Shown: in pieces, positions 46,501 to 55,275 of the stretch | Layout: every line of letters starts with the position of its first letter | Numbering within the stretch: position 1 is the stretch's first letter | Source of the DNA: Achatina immaculata | Taxonomy: Eukaryota; Mollusca; Gastropoda; Stylommatophora; Achatinidae | DNA: 64,000 bases | Assembly (NCBI GenBank): GCA_009760885.1 | Contig: CM019696.1 | Coordinates: 48,278,574 to 48,342,573 of the forward strand | Direction of reading: 5' to 3' | Program-made: the position numbers and the translations under genes | Notes under the pieces: model-generated | Databases searched by the model: none | The model's input: the letters and a program-made list of their open reading frames with translations, nothing else | What the model was told of the DNA's origin: nothing

Positions 46501-49411
46501 GTGTAGTAGAAGACATCTGGATTTTTTAAATGTGTTTCTTGCAGGACTCCTGGCGAAGAGTGGTTTCAAATGCTGTTCTGCTAGGCATTCCAACACCAGC
46601 TTTCAGCACCGCCCTGGCTTTCTTCGATGGCTACAGGAGCGAGAATTTGCCAGCTAACCTTATTCAGGTGCCCATTTAGTGTCACTGCATCTATCTGTTT
46701 TTTTTTTTGTGTGTGTTTTTTTTTTCTTAAAATTCATAGTCTTTTACTATGTTTACCTAAACAGGAAATAATGTAATTTTGTTTACATCAAATAATGAAC
46801 AAATATATGAGGGGGTGGAGAGAGCAGTTGTTGCTGCTGCGTGTAGTTCCTGTTATCTCCGTAGATCTGTCAGACTCTTGTTCTTTGTAACCAACGCTAT
46901 GATGATGATGACAATGATGAAGTACACGCCTGATGTCAGGTTAGGAGTGGATTACACATCAGATCAGGAGTGAGTCCAGGACACATGCATCGTGGTGGAC
47001 ATAAAAAGCACAGCTGGAATGGGAAAAGTTCTAAGGAGACATCAGAAGAATGTATTAAGAGATTTGTAATAAAATCTCTCTTTGGTGTATTTAGTGCTTG
47101 GGGGGGGGGAGAGAAACAGTTCTGTTTGGCAGCAGGAAGCAATATTTCAGCTTGTAACTTATTCAGAAAAAGCAAGGAGGAAGGAGTAGGGATGATTGAG
47201 TTGGAGAGAAGTGAAAATAGTTTAGATACATAAATAGCCCTACCAAACATGACCCATGAACACTTTTTGTGATCAAGCATCATAGCAGCCATGTTTTACA
47301 GTGTCTATTTTTAGCCTTTTCAGCAGTTTATAATTAAGAACTGCCAAGGGCATAAAAAAAGCTGTATGGCTGCAGTTATAAGAATTTTCATTTTCAAAAA
47401 AAGCCATTTGAATGGGTCAGTTAGGAGTTTCTGTTAAAACTGGTTATCAAGATCTATTAGATCTCTGCTGTGCTCTTAACTATATCAGCTGTGATGTAAC
47501 TCGTAACTATATTGGCTGTGATGTACCTTGTAACTGTATCAGCTGTGCTCTGCCTTGTAACTACAGAGTGTTTTTATTTCACTGCACTTTCTATGTAAAA
47601 ATGAAGAAAATGACATCTTAAAAAAAGTTAAGAAAAATGCAGTGAATGGTTGCCATCTGCTGGCGTAATTTTTTGCACTCAAAACAGAATGGTGTTATCA
47701 ACGAGAGAAAGAATTTTTTTGGTTGAACAAGTGTTTCGAAATGGTGGTCAATACACACGTATGGTTGTTCAAAGATTTGTAGCAAAAATTCCTGATAAAC
47801 AACCTCCTCTACGGTTAGAAATTTGTTGAGTGCGTTTCGTGATACGGGAACTGTGGAAGATGCTCCGCGACCTGGTAGTTCTGCTGTGTCTGAAGAAAAA
47901 TGTCTAGATATCCAAGACAGAATCCTGAAAAGTCCATGCAAGTCCTTAAGGAAAATGTCGCAAGAAGTGAACGTATCACTGAGCACAGTGCACAAAATTC
48001 TTAAACATCGGTTAAATTTTCATCCATACAAGATTTCTGTTGTGTCTGAACTAAAATAGTGTGACAATCAATCCAGAGTCAACTACTCCACGGGGTTTCA
48101 AGCATTTTTAGCTGAAGAAGATGAGTCCATTCTCGATTTAACATTCTTCTCTTATGAGGCATGGTTTCATCTATCTGGATATGTTAATAGCCAAAATAAT
48201 CATATTTGAAGCAGTATTAATCCCAATGCATTTCATGAAGCGCCGCTACGCCATGCGAAAATTGGGGTATGGTGTGCCATCAGTAGAAACGTTTAAGTGG
48301 ACCAATTTTCTTCAACAACACTATAAATGCCGATCGGTACCCTACTGACATTCTGGAACCTTTTTTTAGAACAGCTGAATGAACATGAAATTGAAGAAGC
48401 ATGGTTCCAGCAAGATGATGCAACTGCACATACAGCTAGAGCAACACATGGTTTTTTGGAAGAAATTTTCGCAAATCGCATAATATCTCGTGGAATTTGG
48501 GCCGCTCGTTTTCCAGATCTAAATCCATTAGATTATTATCTGTGGGGTTTCTTGAAAGGAAATGTTTACAAAAATAATGTACAAACAATTGAGGACCTGA
48601 AAGAAGCAATCAGAATTACCATTCAAGAAATAACGACACGTTGCACAAGGTATTTGACAATATGAAGAGACGTGTACAGTTATGTCTTGAAGCCCATGGT
48701 GGACATTTTCAACATCTGTACCTTGTAACTGCAAACTATATCGCTGTACCTCATAACTGTGTTGGCTGTGGTGTACCTTGTAACTGTATTGGCTGTGATT
48801 CCTCATGGAGAGTTACATAATGCACTGTAGAAGAAACTATTTGCAAAACTGTGTGTGGTTCTAGGAAGTGAGTAATGTTAGTGGTTAGTTGAGCAATCTC
48901 TCATGTTGTGGTTCTAGGAAGTGAGTAATGTTAGTGGTTAGTTGAGCAATCTCTCATGTTGGAGGTCCTGGAGGTTGTCTCCAGCTCCAAGCTCCTCGAT
49001 TAACTCTTGTGAAAAAAAAGGTGCTTGGCTCAAAAGGAAGCGGAATTAATGAAGATAGCCAGTTAGAATACCAACATACCAGGGTCACCAATGTTGCTAG
49101 TTAGAATACCAACAGGCCAAGGTCACTAATGTGGCTAGTTAGAATACCAACAGGCCAGGGTCACCGAAGCTGTATTCCTTGTTTGTGTAAGTGGCATGGA
49201 ATGGTGTTGCTCATTTTTTACATGCAGTATCCAGATTTCTAGCAGATGCCCAAGTTTACATGCAGTAATGTTTATAATATCATGTTTGCAGGCACAACGA
49301 GATTATTTTGGTGCCCACACATATGAGCGTAAAGATGCCCCAGGAAATTTCGTGCACACCAACTGGACAGGAAGGGGAGGCAATGTGTCCTCTTCAACAT
49401 ACTCAGCCTAA
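22539..49411 (+). CDS. PGD: 6-phosphogluconate dehydrogenase, decarboxylating; complete, twelve coding exons
   Basis: Coding exons: 22539-22552, 27581-27656, 31896-32075, 33937-34002, 36191-36376, 39200-39334, 43271-43460, 43691-43821, 44751-44884, 46247-46346, 46545-46667, 49292-49411 (stop TAA). They sum to 1455 nt, 484 residues, against 483 in vertebrates, and every phase closes. The enzyme oxidises and decarboxylates 6-phosphogluconate to ribulose 5-phosphate, making NADPH, in the cytosolic pentose phosphate pathway. Visible motifs: dinucleotide-binding GLAVMG (12-17), DGGNSEYRD (102-110), catalytic Lys185 and Glu192 in [14 protein letters not shown], the family signature [13 protein letters not shown] (255-267), and Arg448/His454 of the C-terminal tail. 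The start ATG lies in a tiny exon (MSEQ plus part of Lys) before a consensus gtaagt donor. The exon 9 donor (gtttgt) is weak. Almost every long intron carries a minisatellite. Confidence 0.97.
22600..22920 (+). repeat. Degenerate dispersed repeat, related to 26632-26800, in PGD intron 1
   Basis: CAGGTTTGATCAT, GTTGTATGGCT/GTTGTGTGGTT and CTCCATGACAC/TTCCATGACAT recur here, apparently in two or three diverged tandem units, and again at 26632-26800. It has no coding potential I recognise and may be an old SINE or MITE. Confidence 0.5.
23256..23375. repeat. 62-bp tandem duplication
   Basis: ATGCCAGCGTCAGGGTTAGT and ATGCCAGCATCAGGGTTAGT start at 23256 and 23318; both continue through CCAAGACCCTGTCCCACCTC. 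Confidence 0.92.
23376..23600 (+). repeat. Interspersed repeat shared with 32247-32470
   Basis: AACAGGCACAGCCTGGCTAA ... CATGTTGGTGGAGTCTGCTA ... AATAGCTGCCATAACGCGGT parallels AACAGGCTTAGCCTGAGCAA ... CATGGTGGTGGAGTTTGTCC ... AATAGCTGTCTCATAACCCA at 32247-32470. Two diverged copies of about 220 bp lie in different PGD introns; the class is unknown, possibly a SINE. Confidence 0.65.
24049..26110 (-). mobile_element. LINE family D, long degenerate non-LTR retrotransposon in PGD intron 1
   Basis: The minus strand carries broken reverse transcriptase blocks in order. An N-terminal segment lies near 25586-26033. [36 protein letters not shown] lie at 25156-25356. [13 protein letters not shown] and the catalytic-type LMFVDDQ lie at 24706-24933. 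A C-terminal domain lies at 24190-24627. Several frameshifts and stops separate these. The 3' end (24049-24062) has a (GTAA)n-type tail (plus-strand TTACTTACTTAC). It is about 2 kb and antisense to PGD. Confidence 0.85.
26156..26425. repeat. 27-bp minisatellite, about ten copies, in PGD intron 1
   Basis: AGCACTTTAATACTCTTTTC followed by CACATAT repeats every 27 bp, with GTAATA/TTAATA variants. Because 27 is divisible by three, several frames stay open on both strands; these are not genes. Confidence 0.96.
26475..26629 (-). mobile_element. LINE family A, short 3' fragment with 8-bp target-site duplication
   Basis: (CT)n then GAACCTTAAGTGCCCAGGGC, truncated after CATGTCTC. TTAACACT occurs at 26467-26474 and 26630-26637. 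It interrupts or borders the dispersed repeat that continues at 26632-26800. Confidence 0.85.
26632..26800 (+). repeat. Dispersed repeat related to 22600-22920
   Basis: Shares CAGGTTTGATCATTCTGTTT, GTTTGTGGTTTATATTTCCA and TGACATGG-like blocks with 22600-22920. Confidence 0.5.
27795..28947. repeat. 88-bp minisatellite, about thirteen copies, in PGD intron 2
   Basis: CCATGGTTTGTGGTGTTAGA, GAGCACAGGGAGAGTCAGGC, TGAAAGACAAGAGATACAAG, TGTTAGTAGACTGAACCTTG and CAGCACAG make the 88-bp unit (for example starts at 27883 and 27971). Copies are nearly identical, with two alternating variants (GAGCACAGGGAGAG and GGACACAGGGAGGG). Confidence 0.97.
29569..30262. repeat. 31-bp minisatellite, about 22 copies, in PGD intron 2
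   Basis: TTAGGTCGCTCGTGTTGTTG followed by ATGAGACTATC, period 31. Two sub-blocks: the left with ACTATCTTAGGTCGC, the right (from about 30090) with ACTACCTTAGGTTGC, a sign of stepwise expansion and CpG loss. Confidence 0.97.
30324..31475. repeat. 26-bp minisatellite, about 44 copies, in PGD intron 2
   Basis: AGTGATGACCGTGGCAGAGA followed by CAATAA, with 24-bp variants (GTGACAGACAGTAA) in the middle. All three minus-strand frames stay open for about 380 codons because the complement of the unit lacks stops in any frame. The encoded peptides ([13 protein letters not shown] type) are by-products. Confidence 0.97.
32247..32470 (+). repeat. Second copy of the interspersed repeat at 23376-23600
   Basis: AACAGGCTTAGCCTGAGCAA, CATGGTGGTGGAGTTTGTCC and AATAGCTGTCTCATAACCCA match blocks of the other copy in the same order. 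Confidence 0.65.
33108..33212. repeat. 31-bp tandem repeat, three copies, in PGD intron 3
   Basis: TTTATCTGTATACAGTAGGT followed by TCATATGTCCC, three times with minor changes. Looser related repeats (TCATATTCTCxTGTATCxCTG) continue to about 33620. Confidence 0.88.
34813..35093 (-). mobile_element. LINE family A, 3' fragment in PGD intron 4
   Basis: (CT)n, GAACCTTAAGAGCCCAGGGC, then the family A body up to CATCTTTCCTCAGTAATTCC. The minus strand reads [20 protein letters not shown] and [14 protein letters not shown]. Confidence 0.9.
35515..35830 (-). mobile_element. LINE family B, decayed 3' fragment in PGD intron 4
   Basis: Matches 37115-37440 throughout (for example TGGAACTTTGGCTCCCTAAC, AATATTTAAGTTTTCTCTGT, CCAACCTTCTTCAGTATTAA). 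The 3' end has a (TCAG)n-type tail (AATCAGTCAGTCAGTC). Confidence 0.85.
35976..36190. repeat. 32-bp minisatellite running into the PGD exon 5 acceptor
   Basis: TGTATCACTGTACTTTCTTC followed by CTGGACATGAAA repeats about six times. The last copy reads TGTATCACTGTACTTTCTTC then CTGCAG, which is the splice acceptor; exon 5 starts at 36191. Each unit therefore repeats the polypyrimidine tract used for splicing. Confidence 0.95.
37115..37757 (-). mobile_element. LINE family B, 3' fragment in PGD intron 5
   Basis: The minus strand has a continuous frame of about 200 codons: [80 protein letters not shown] and [20 protein letters not shown], ending [14 protein letters not shown]. This is the reverse transcriptase C-terminus of an RTE-like non-LTR element (clade inferred). 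The 3' tail is (AATG)n-type. It sits at the left edge of a 56-bp array. Confidence 0.88.
37741..39165. repeat. 56-bp minisatellite, interrupted by a LINE insertion, in PGD intron 5
   Basis: The unit is AATTTCCAGTGACACATCTG, TCAGTATTTCATCATATGAC, ACTGTTTGTAATTCAG, with 52-bp variants lacking TGTTTG. About three copies lie left of the LINE (37741-37944) and about six right of it (38813-39165). The array ends about 35 nt before the acceptor of PGD exon 6. Confidence 0.95.
37945..38812 (-). mobile_element. LINE family A, longest copy (868 bp), open frame intact, 11-bp target-site duplication
   Basis: The minus strand carries one uninterrupted frame of about 285 codons. It starts around the catalytic reverse transcriptase box ([20 protein letters not shown]) and runs through [45 protein letters not shown] and [20 protein letters not shown] to a stop after APCALGT. 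The 3' end is CCTTAAGGTTCAGAGAGA. GTATTTCATCA precedes the element (37934-37944) and recurs at its other side (38812-38822). It is inserted into the 56-bp array. Confidence 0.93.
39600..40907. repeat. 43-bp minisatellite, about 30 near-identical copies, in PGD intron 6
   Basis: AACTTGATGAGAGTGCTGTA, AGAGCAACAAGTGAGCACAG, AAT. Copies differ mainly at G/C in GAGAGTGC/GAGAGCGC and at CAGAAT/CAAAAT. One copy lacks two bases (CAAAAAACTTG at about 40545). All three minus-strand frames stay open for about 430-449 codons. Confidence 0.98.
41025..41670. repeat. 36-bp minisatellite with 31-bp variants, about 18 copies, in PGD intron 6
   Basis: GATAAGATAAGTGGGAGCTG followed by GCTCATCTTGGGCATA; shorter copies lack one GATAA. 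The 36-bp unit keeps frames open on both strands ([12 protein letters not shown] on the minus strand). Confidence 0.97.
41762..42439 (+). mobile_element. TTAA-flanked piggyBac-like MITE, copy 2
   Basis: TTAACTCTTCCCGTGCTAG at the left and CCGGAGTGAGTTAA at the right. The interior is highly similar to copy 3 (44964-45656) in the same orientation. No transposase frame. PGD intron 6. Confidence 0.88.
43995..44218. repeat. 46-bp tandem repeat, nearly five copies, in PGD intron 8
   Basis: CTATGCTAGAGAACCAGCCA followed by ATCAGAGAAGACCTAGACCA and similar, with CATATTCT/CAGATCTT variants. Confidence 0.93.
44877..45725. repeat. 50-bp tandem repeat copying the PGD exon 9 donor, interrupted by a MITE
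   Basis: ATTAGGAGGTTTGTGCATTT, GGTGTCTTGTTACAGGTTTA, ATGTCTTGTC. The first ATTAGGAG (44877-44884) is the end of exon 9 and the following gtttgt is its donor. Copies recur at 44927 and 45666; a shortened one follows at about 45715. The third unit is split by the MITE at 44964-45656. Confidence 0.93.
44964..45656 (+). mobile_element. TTAA-flanked piggyBac-like MITE, copy 3, with visible empty site
   Basis: TTAACTCTTCCTGTGCC at the left and GCACAGAAAGAGTTAA at the right. Neighbouring 50-bp units read ACAGGTTTAATGTCTTG without interruption; here ACAGGTTTAA is followed by the element and TTAATGTCTTG resumes after it. This shows directly that the insertion duplicated TTAA. Confidence 0.93.
46133..46198. 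repeat. 24-bp tandem repeat, nearly three copies, before PGD exon 10
   Basis: TCTTTTCATTGGATGTATTA followed by TGAA, starts at 46133, 46157 and 46181. It ends about 48 nt before the acceptor at 46246, so it covers the likely branch-point zone. Confidence 0.9.
47475..48800. repeat. Degenerate repeat of about 27 bp, split by a mariner insertion
   Basis: TAACTATATTGGCTGTGATG followed by TACCTTG and variants lie on both sides of the mariner: 47475-47563 and 48719-48800. Confidence 0.85.
47564..48718 (+). mobile_element. Mariner-type DNA transposon, inactive, in PGD intron 11
   Basis: An 1155-bp element between TA dinucleotides (47562-47563 and 48719-48720), with weak inverted ends CAGAGTGTT and (minus strand) CAGATGTTG. 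The transposase starts at 47689, shifts frame near 47810, and runs to about 48650 with internal stops (48057, about 48207, 48294 and 48324) and a last shift near 48650. Recognisable parts: helix-turn-helix region [35 protein letters not shown], then [32 protein letters not shown] and [20 protein letters not shown]. The expected first catalytic Asp is Tyr (SYEAWFHL); the second (QQD) and third (PLD) remain, 38 residues apart by my count. Confidence 0.92.
48855..48960. repeat. 53-bp tandem duplication
   Basis: GTGGTTCTAGGAAGTGAGTA and onward starts at 48855 and 48908, with two almost identical copies. Confidence 0.93.
49058..49170. repeat. Repeat of about 38 bp, three copies, before PGD exon 12
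   Basis: AGTTAGAATACCAACAGGCC followed by AGGGTCACCAATGTGGCT, three diverged copies about 120 nt upstream of the exon 12 acceptor. Confidence 0.88.
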
Positions 49412-49761
49412 GAGGTTTAGTTTGTGCCTATTTGTAGCATACATGATCTTCAGTATGGGAAGTGAGGATATTGTTTCTAACTTTTTACAAATATGTTTTA
49501 GAGAAATACTTTTTGTGTGGTTGTTAGAACTTCTGTGTTCTTGTATTTTGACTGTCATGCAGAACTTAAACATGAAAACTGTTGTATATTAATTATGATG
49601 AAGTCAGAGAAATAGATCAAATATAAACAGATCCAAATTTTTTGTGTGTGGTCTGCCCAAGATACAAAGTTTTGTGAATCTGGTGTACATTTATTTGGAT
49701 TCCAAATAACCGTTTTTGTTATATTTTACACTGGGTTCTTCAGTGGCAGTTTCCATTAGAG

Positions 49762-49995
49762 CAGTGATTCCCAGAGTGAGTGATGTCTGGCTCCCTGTGG
49801 GAAGTAGAAAGATCAAAAGTGAGTGATTCCATCCCCCATACCCTGGATGTGGAAGGATCCAGAAAGGGTTACAAAGGAAAAGGGAGTGGCAGGGAGGGTG
49901 TTAGAATGAACTGAAGAAAAAATATTTTGAGGTGTGCTAGGAATATGGTCTGGGAGGTAAGGGGGTGGCAGACTTACAAAGTTTGAGAACCGCTG
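49762..49995 (+). mobile_element. hAT-like MITE in the PGD 3' region
   Basis: The left end CAGTGATTCCCAGAG and the right end TTTGAGAACCGCTG (CAGCGGTTCTCAAA on the minus strand) form inverted repeats of the type common in hAT MITEs. The flanks do not give a clear 8-bp duplication. No coding potential. Confidence 0.6.
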
Positions 49996-50043
49996 GTGTA
50001 AAGGATGGAAACTGTCATTTTTATTTTTAACTGTCAGATTAAC

Positions 50044-50049
50044 AATAAA
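50044..50049 (+). terminator. Candidate PGD polyadenylation signal
   Basis: AATAAA about 630 nt after the PGD stop. Other A-rich hexamers occur nearby, so the real cleavage site is uncertain. Confidence 0.3.
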
Positions 50050-50069
50050 AACAGAAATACTAAAACAAA

Positions 50070-52460
50070 AATGTGGAATAGTTATTTGATGAACTCATTG
50101 ACCAAGTTTTATTTTGAAACAGCAAGTTCAGGCAGCAGATTATGGTTGATCTTGTTTTTGTTACTGTACAAGTTTCTTGACATGTGACAGTGTTACCCTT
50201 TCACACTCACAACTTATGTGTGGAATTCTTTGAGAAATTTCTAACAGGGTTACTGTGAAGTGGGAGGCACAATAGACATTAGTTTGAGGACCACTGTTGG
50301 CTCTGAGTTGCCAGGTGGAACTTTGTTTGAGCATGGCTCATGTGACAGTCGACATTTCTGCATGCGCTGGAAGTTCTTACTTTTCCTCTGAGACGTCTAC
50401 GCAGCGGTGCTTCTTTTTTTAATGCAGATTTAAGATTTTTTTTTAAAACTGTAAAATAACATGGAAGAGATAATTATGTGCATTTTATCATGTTTATTTG
50501 AATGTTTTTTGTTGTAGTCACTATCAAGCCTCTTATATATATATTTTTTTATTGTAATCTTTTTGTTTCATTAAATATGTAATATTTTTAGTTCATATTT
50601 CTAGAAAAGCCAGAGCGTGCAGTTTTGGACAGAATCTGAAAGTGATTGTGCCGATATTTTGGAGCCGCTGGTGAAAATACGGGCACTAACCCCATGTCCC
50701 TGTGTGCATCTGAGGTGTGACGGGGTCACCATTACCTTCTTTTGTTTACAGTGGATGACAGAAATCAGTGACAATCATGGTTCAATCTTTGGCTTAAATC
50801 ATCATCAGAGAATAGGAAGATACCAGGATTTAGCAGAGTAGACAGAACCCAAGTTAGATGATCATTGTCTTCATCCTTCCATGAGGAGAGGCCACACGAT
50901 GATGATGATGATGATAGCGGACAGAACCCAACATTTATCAACTGGGATTACATTTGTAACTCTTATATGACTTGTGAACATGGAGGTTAAAAAGTGATAG
51001 CTGCAAGGCCAGTGGATGCTCAACATGCAGAACAGATGAGCTGATTTGTAGCCGACATGTATGTGACAATTTCTTATGAACACAGGTTTTGTTTTGATGC
51101 TTACTGCTGTCTTTGTTTGCACTTTATGTTTGTGATGTTGTGCCTGACCATTTGCACACTGAGCATTGACTTTATATGCAGCATAGGTTTTTACCATTTT
51201 AAAACTGATTACAGATAAGAATTCATTCAGTCAGTGCTGGTCACGCGTGTTCTTGTGTGTGTCTGATCAGGACTGTTGTCTTTATTGTCCTGGTGTATGG
51301 TGTCCTGCACCTCTTGGGAAGTCTGTTCAGGTATTTCTACTGAACTTCTTTTCCTCCTCTTGTGTTTTCTAGTGATTGTCAGGTTCTGTAACTTTTTTTT
51401 TCCCCACTCTTAATATGGCCAAGAGTAAAGTTAGTCCAGTCTATTTTTATCATATGTTCATGAGCCATGACAGCTGCACTTGTGTTCGATCATCAAGAGG
51501 GAAAATAGTTCCATTATCCAGTTCATCACGTTTGATGTTCCAAAAATTTTTATTTAATATATATAAACTTTATTTTTTATTGTGAAGTCCACATAACTTG
51601 TGTAATATTTGTTCTTCTGTATCACATTCACATCACACGCTTCCAGTCGTACTGTTGTTATACATCTGACAATAGATCTTATGTGATGTTTTGTGAATCT
51701 GGCTCGTATATGTTTGATGGTCTCTGTAATTCATGCTGCCTTTGGTTCTGCTGAATATATTTTTCGTTTTGTTTTTGATGTGTATTGATCCTTTAGTAAT
51801 GATTTCACAACCATATGAGAAGCTGAGAACTGGATTTTGAGGTCAGAATTCTGGCAACACTGCGACAGTTAAACCATTACATTTGCCAGTGATTTTTTCC
51901 GCACTCTGTGTATTTTGAGGCATACGCCAAAATTAATATGCTGTGTATGAAAATGTCATTGTTTATTTTTTGTTGTTGTTTTTTTTTTGATAATTTTACA
52001 AAAATGTTGAGAAAAATAGTACATGATTACTTTTGCTGATGATGATTTATTTTGAAAAGACGGATCAAAGATGGGTAAGATTAAACATTTGTCAGAAGCT
52101 GTGTTCTGAAGACTTAATTCTGCTTGTGGATGATTATCTGCCCCTGAAGTCACATGCTCAATTTGTATTACGCAGACAACTTTTCTCATCATGTCCAAAA
52201 TATTTATATGCAGACAGAGTTACTACCACAAAATTAGTTCTGCCCACATAAGGTTTTTCAACTGAAACATTCCCACTATCTGCTCACCACTGCTTGCATC
52301 ACACAGCCTATATCAACACAAAATAAGAATCGGGTACTTCTTTTTTTGATCCACCTTGTATGTCTTTACAAGGGAAGAATTAAATAAAAATTGAATGTAC
52401 AACTATTTCGTCTTGAGCCTCTAAAACAAACTTGGCCTTTCATCAAATAAGTCATATTTT
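50070..52460. other. Intergenic sequence after PGD
   Basis: AT-rich, with a (GAT)n run near 50897-50915 and a hAT-end-like TTGAGGACCACTG at about 50283. No conserved protein was recognised on either strand; short open frames look random. Confidence 0.5.
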
Positions 52461-52463
52461 GTG

Positions 52464-52830
52464 TTTTATCTTATATCCTTCCCGTGCTGTTAAATGTCAT
52501 ATATGGCTCACAAAGTAGTTCGCCAATTTTTCCTGTCTTCGGCGAGTCTTTCAACCTCATCAAGGGATTTTATGCCTATAATTTGGCCTCTCTTAACAAT
52601 GTCCTCTTCAGAGTTTCACGCGGTCTGCCTCTTTTTCTCTGACCTGTTGTGTTCCACTTGATAGCTTGTTTTGGGATTCTCTGATCATTTCTTCTCATCA
52701 AGTGACCAACATGTGTCCATCTCCTTTTCCTGATCTCCCATGAGATTGGTTATTGTTCAGTCATCTGTTTTATCTCTGCATTTATGTGTTTTATCTAGGA
52801 ACAAAAGTCACTGTAGCTAATTCACACACT
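52464..52830 (-). mobile_element. LINE family C, longer 3' fragment
   Basis: Matches 15600-15790 (CCAATTTTTCCTGTCxTCGGC, TCAACCTCATCAAGGGATTT, CTCTTAACAATGTCCTCTT) and continues beyond it. The minus strand gives RGRPRETL-like and VERLAEDRKNW-like segments. Confidence 0.78.
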
Positions 52831-52867
52831 CTTCTTTCAAGACATCGATATTAAGCCCAGGATTGTG

Positions 52868-53236
52868 GCACTATGTCTTCTTCTACATTAAGCCAGGATT
52901 GTGACACTTTATCTTCTACATTAAGCCAGGATTATGACACTTTATCTTCTACATTAAGCCAGGATTGTGGCACTTTATTTTCTTCACTAAGCCAGCACTG
53001 TGATGGTTTATATTCTTCTACATTAAGCCAGCACTGTGACACTTTATATTCTTATACATTAAGCCAGGATTGTGGCACTTTATCTTCTTCACTAAGCCAA
53101 GATTGTGGCACTTTATATTCTTCTACATTAAGCCAGCACCATGACACTTTATATTCTACATTAAGCCAGCACTATGACACTTTATATTCTTGTACATTAA
53201 GCCAGCACTATGGCACTTTATACTCTTCTAAATTTC
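52868..53236. repeat. 33-36-bp tandem repeat, about ten copies
   Basis: ACATTAAGCCAGGATTGTGG followed by CACTTTATCTTCT, with TCT insertions of 3 bp that keep one plus-strand frame open (TLSQDCGTLYSS). The open frame runs past the array to 53370, but no conserved domain is seen. Confidence 0.93.
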
Positions 53237-53239
53237 TTG

Positions 53240-54650
53240 TTATTGTTGCTTCCCTTGCTACACTGTTCACGCTAGCACACGCCGACTGGTGGCTTTGTAC
53301 AACTGATGGGTTGTACTACTTTTACTTAAGAAGAAATGACACCACACAGTTTTTCCATGAAGCCACCTAGAAGCCGTGCAGCACTATCTGTGACTGGACT
53401 ACTTTTGATCAAGAAGCTGCTAATGAACAAATAGTGAGTCTGACAACTGCTGGAAAATTCAGGAAACAGGAGAGAGGGAGACAGAGAAACATATCACAGC
53501 AGTGGAGTGACCAGGTGGTACAAGAAAAGAAAAGCAATCGATATAAACAAAAATACAAATATGCCGCACAAACTGGACAAACAAAATCACTGACTCATGC
53601 TGGCACAGCAATAAAGGAATGAACTCAGGGAACAAAGAGCCGTGCTTTCATCCAGTGAAAATCAAGGCATTTTAACAAAAATAATGTACACATAAATGAA
53701 ATAATACTACAAAACTGTTGGTCACATTCGGTCATGCTGGTTTAACAATCAAAAAAAAGCTTCACTCCTTCATATTCCCCACTGGTAAGATGTTTTATCA
53801 ATGTGTCACATGAAATTGACAAGTGCAGTCTTTCAAAATTCACATAAAATTGATTGATTTTGTATTGGCAGATTTGGAAAAGGTACTCCACAGAGCACAT
53901 ACTTATGCAGCATCCAGTGAGACGGAAGCTCTGATTTGAGGTAGAAATCTTGTAACGATCTCGACACATTTCTCGACTTGGATTGTCTTACAGAAGGAAA
54001 AACCAGGAGAGTGCGTCAAATTTAGATGGAGCAAGTTACGTGAAGCCTGAAGCCATTACATTATACAAATAATCTGACATATTCTCAGTAGAGTGATGAG
54101 TGAAAAATATCAACAATAAAATCGAACAACCATTGTATCATTTCCATTTACCTTGCTCTCAAAGACTAACTTTTATTTAGTTTCCTATTTTTTCCTGCCA
54201 TCATAAAATCTACTTCCCAAGTAGAGGGGCACATAACAGACAGCTCTCAACAACTGCACAGATTTTATTACATGAAAAAAAAAAATGATGCATTTCACAA
54301 CACTTGTGAATTAACAGTTTGAGTATGAATTTAAAAAAAAAAAAGAATAAGTACCAATTTAACCAAAAAAAATTCCCAGCACAACCTTTCATACGTGGCT
54401 CACAACCTGCCTAGACGGTTACATATTTTCTCTACAGCAGTTTAACCCTCTGACTACAGATTCTCACAAAAATGAAATGAACAAATGTTTTCTGCTCCTG
54501 AAAGACTCAGAGATTTTTCCATCAAACCTGACCAGTAAGACTGTTATGCTCCATTTAAAATGGATCTGAAATACAGGGTCATGGAGTCACTATTCTGATC
54601 TCAGAGTGCTACTGTACTGTCCTCTATCAGTCTCCCAGAATGCTCAGGAT
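53240..54650. other. Intergenic sequence without recognised features
   Basis: Short open frames on both strands (for example 53434-53622 on plus) show no family I recognise. Several A-runs lie between 54270 and 54370. Confidence 0.45.
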
Positions 54651-54654
54651 GTAT

Positions 54655-55025
54655 GGTTTGGCTGAAAAACTATTCTCGGGATATCATGGTTAATGTAAAA
54701 ACTATTCTTGTGACATCAGGGTTAATGCAAAAAAACTATTCTCAGGATTTCAAGGTTAATGCAAAAAAATATAATAAGTGTATTAGGGTTAATGCAAAAA
54801 CTATTCTCAGGATTTCAGGGTTAATGCAAAAAAATATACTAAGAGTATTAGGGTTAATGCAAAAACTATTCTTGGGACATCATGATTAATGGGGAAAAAA
54901 CTATTCTCAGGATATCATGATTAATGTAAAACTATTCTCAGAATCTCAAGGTTAATGCAAAAATTTTTCACAGAAAATCAGAGTTGATGCAAAAACTATT
55001 CACAGGACCACTAGGTTAATGCAAA
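54655..55025. repeat. Degenerate repeat of about 32 bp, about eleven copies
   Basis: GGTTAATGCAAAAACTATTC followed by TCAGGATTTCA, with many small length changes. Confidence 0.9.
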
Positions 55026-55204
55026 CTTCCATCTTTAAATAAAATATAAATCAGCTCAGAATCAAATTCACAGCACATCAGGAAAGAGCAGCTGAGAACA
55101 AAGACACTCCCCACTCATTCATGTACATTCACCAAGAGAGGAAGAGCAAGACGTCGTTGATAATCTGTAAATGGGTGCATCAGCATCAGGGCATCTTGTT
55201 TACA

Positions 55205-55275
55205 ACCAAGAGGCCTACAGGCGAGCTGTTAGGGAGGCAAAGTTCTGCAAGGGACATGCAAATGACTGACTGGAC
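55205..55275 (+). mobile_element. LINE family B, very short 3' fragment, plus orientation
   Basis: AGGCCTACAGGCGAGCTGTT then AGGGAGGCAAAGTTCTGCAA encodes AYRRAVREAKFCKGHA-like residues, matching the end of the 37115-37757 copy, and is followed by a TGACTGACTGG tail. Confidence 0.75.

Noticed and set aside
52033..52251. A 72-codon plus-strand frame with protein-like text
   Set aside because: No family, splice signals or second copy; open frames of this size are expected by chance.
52873..53370. A 165-codon secreted or repeat protein gene
   Set aside because: Most of it is the 33-36-bp array. The unique C-terminal part shows no known family, and there is no evidence of a start or promoter.
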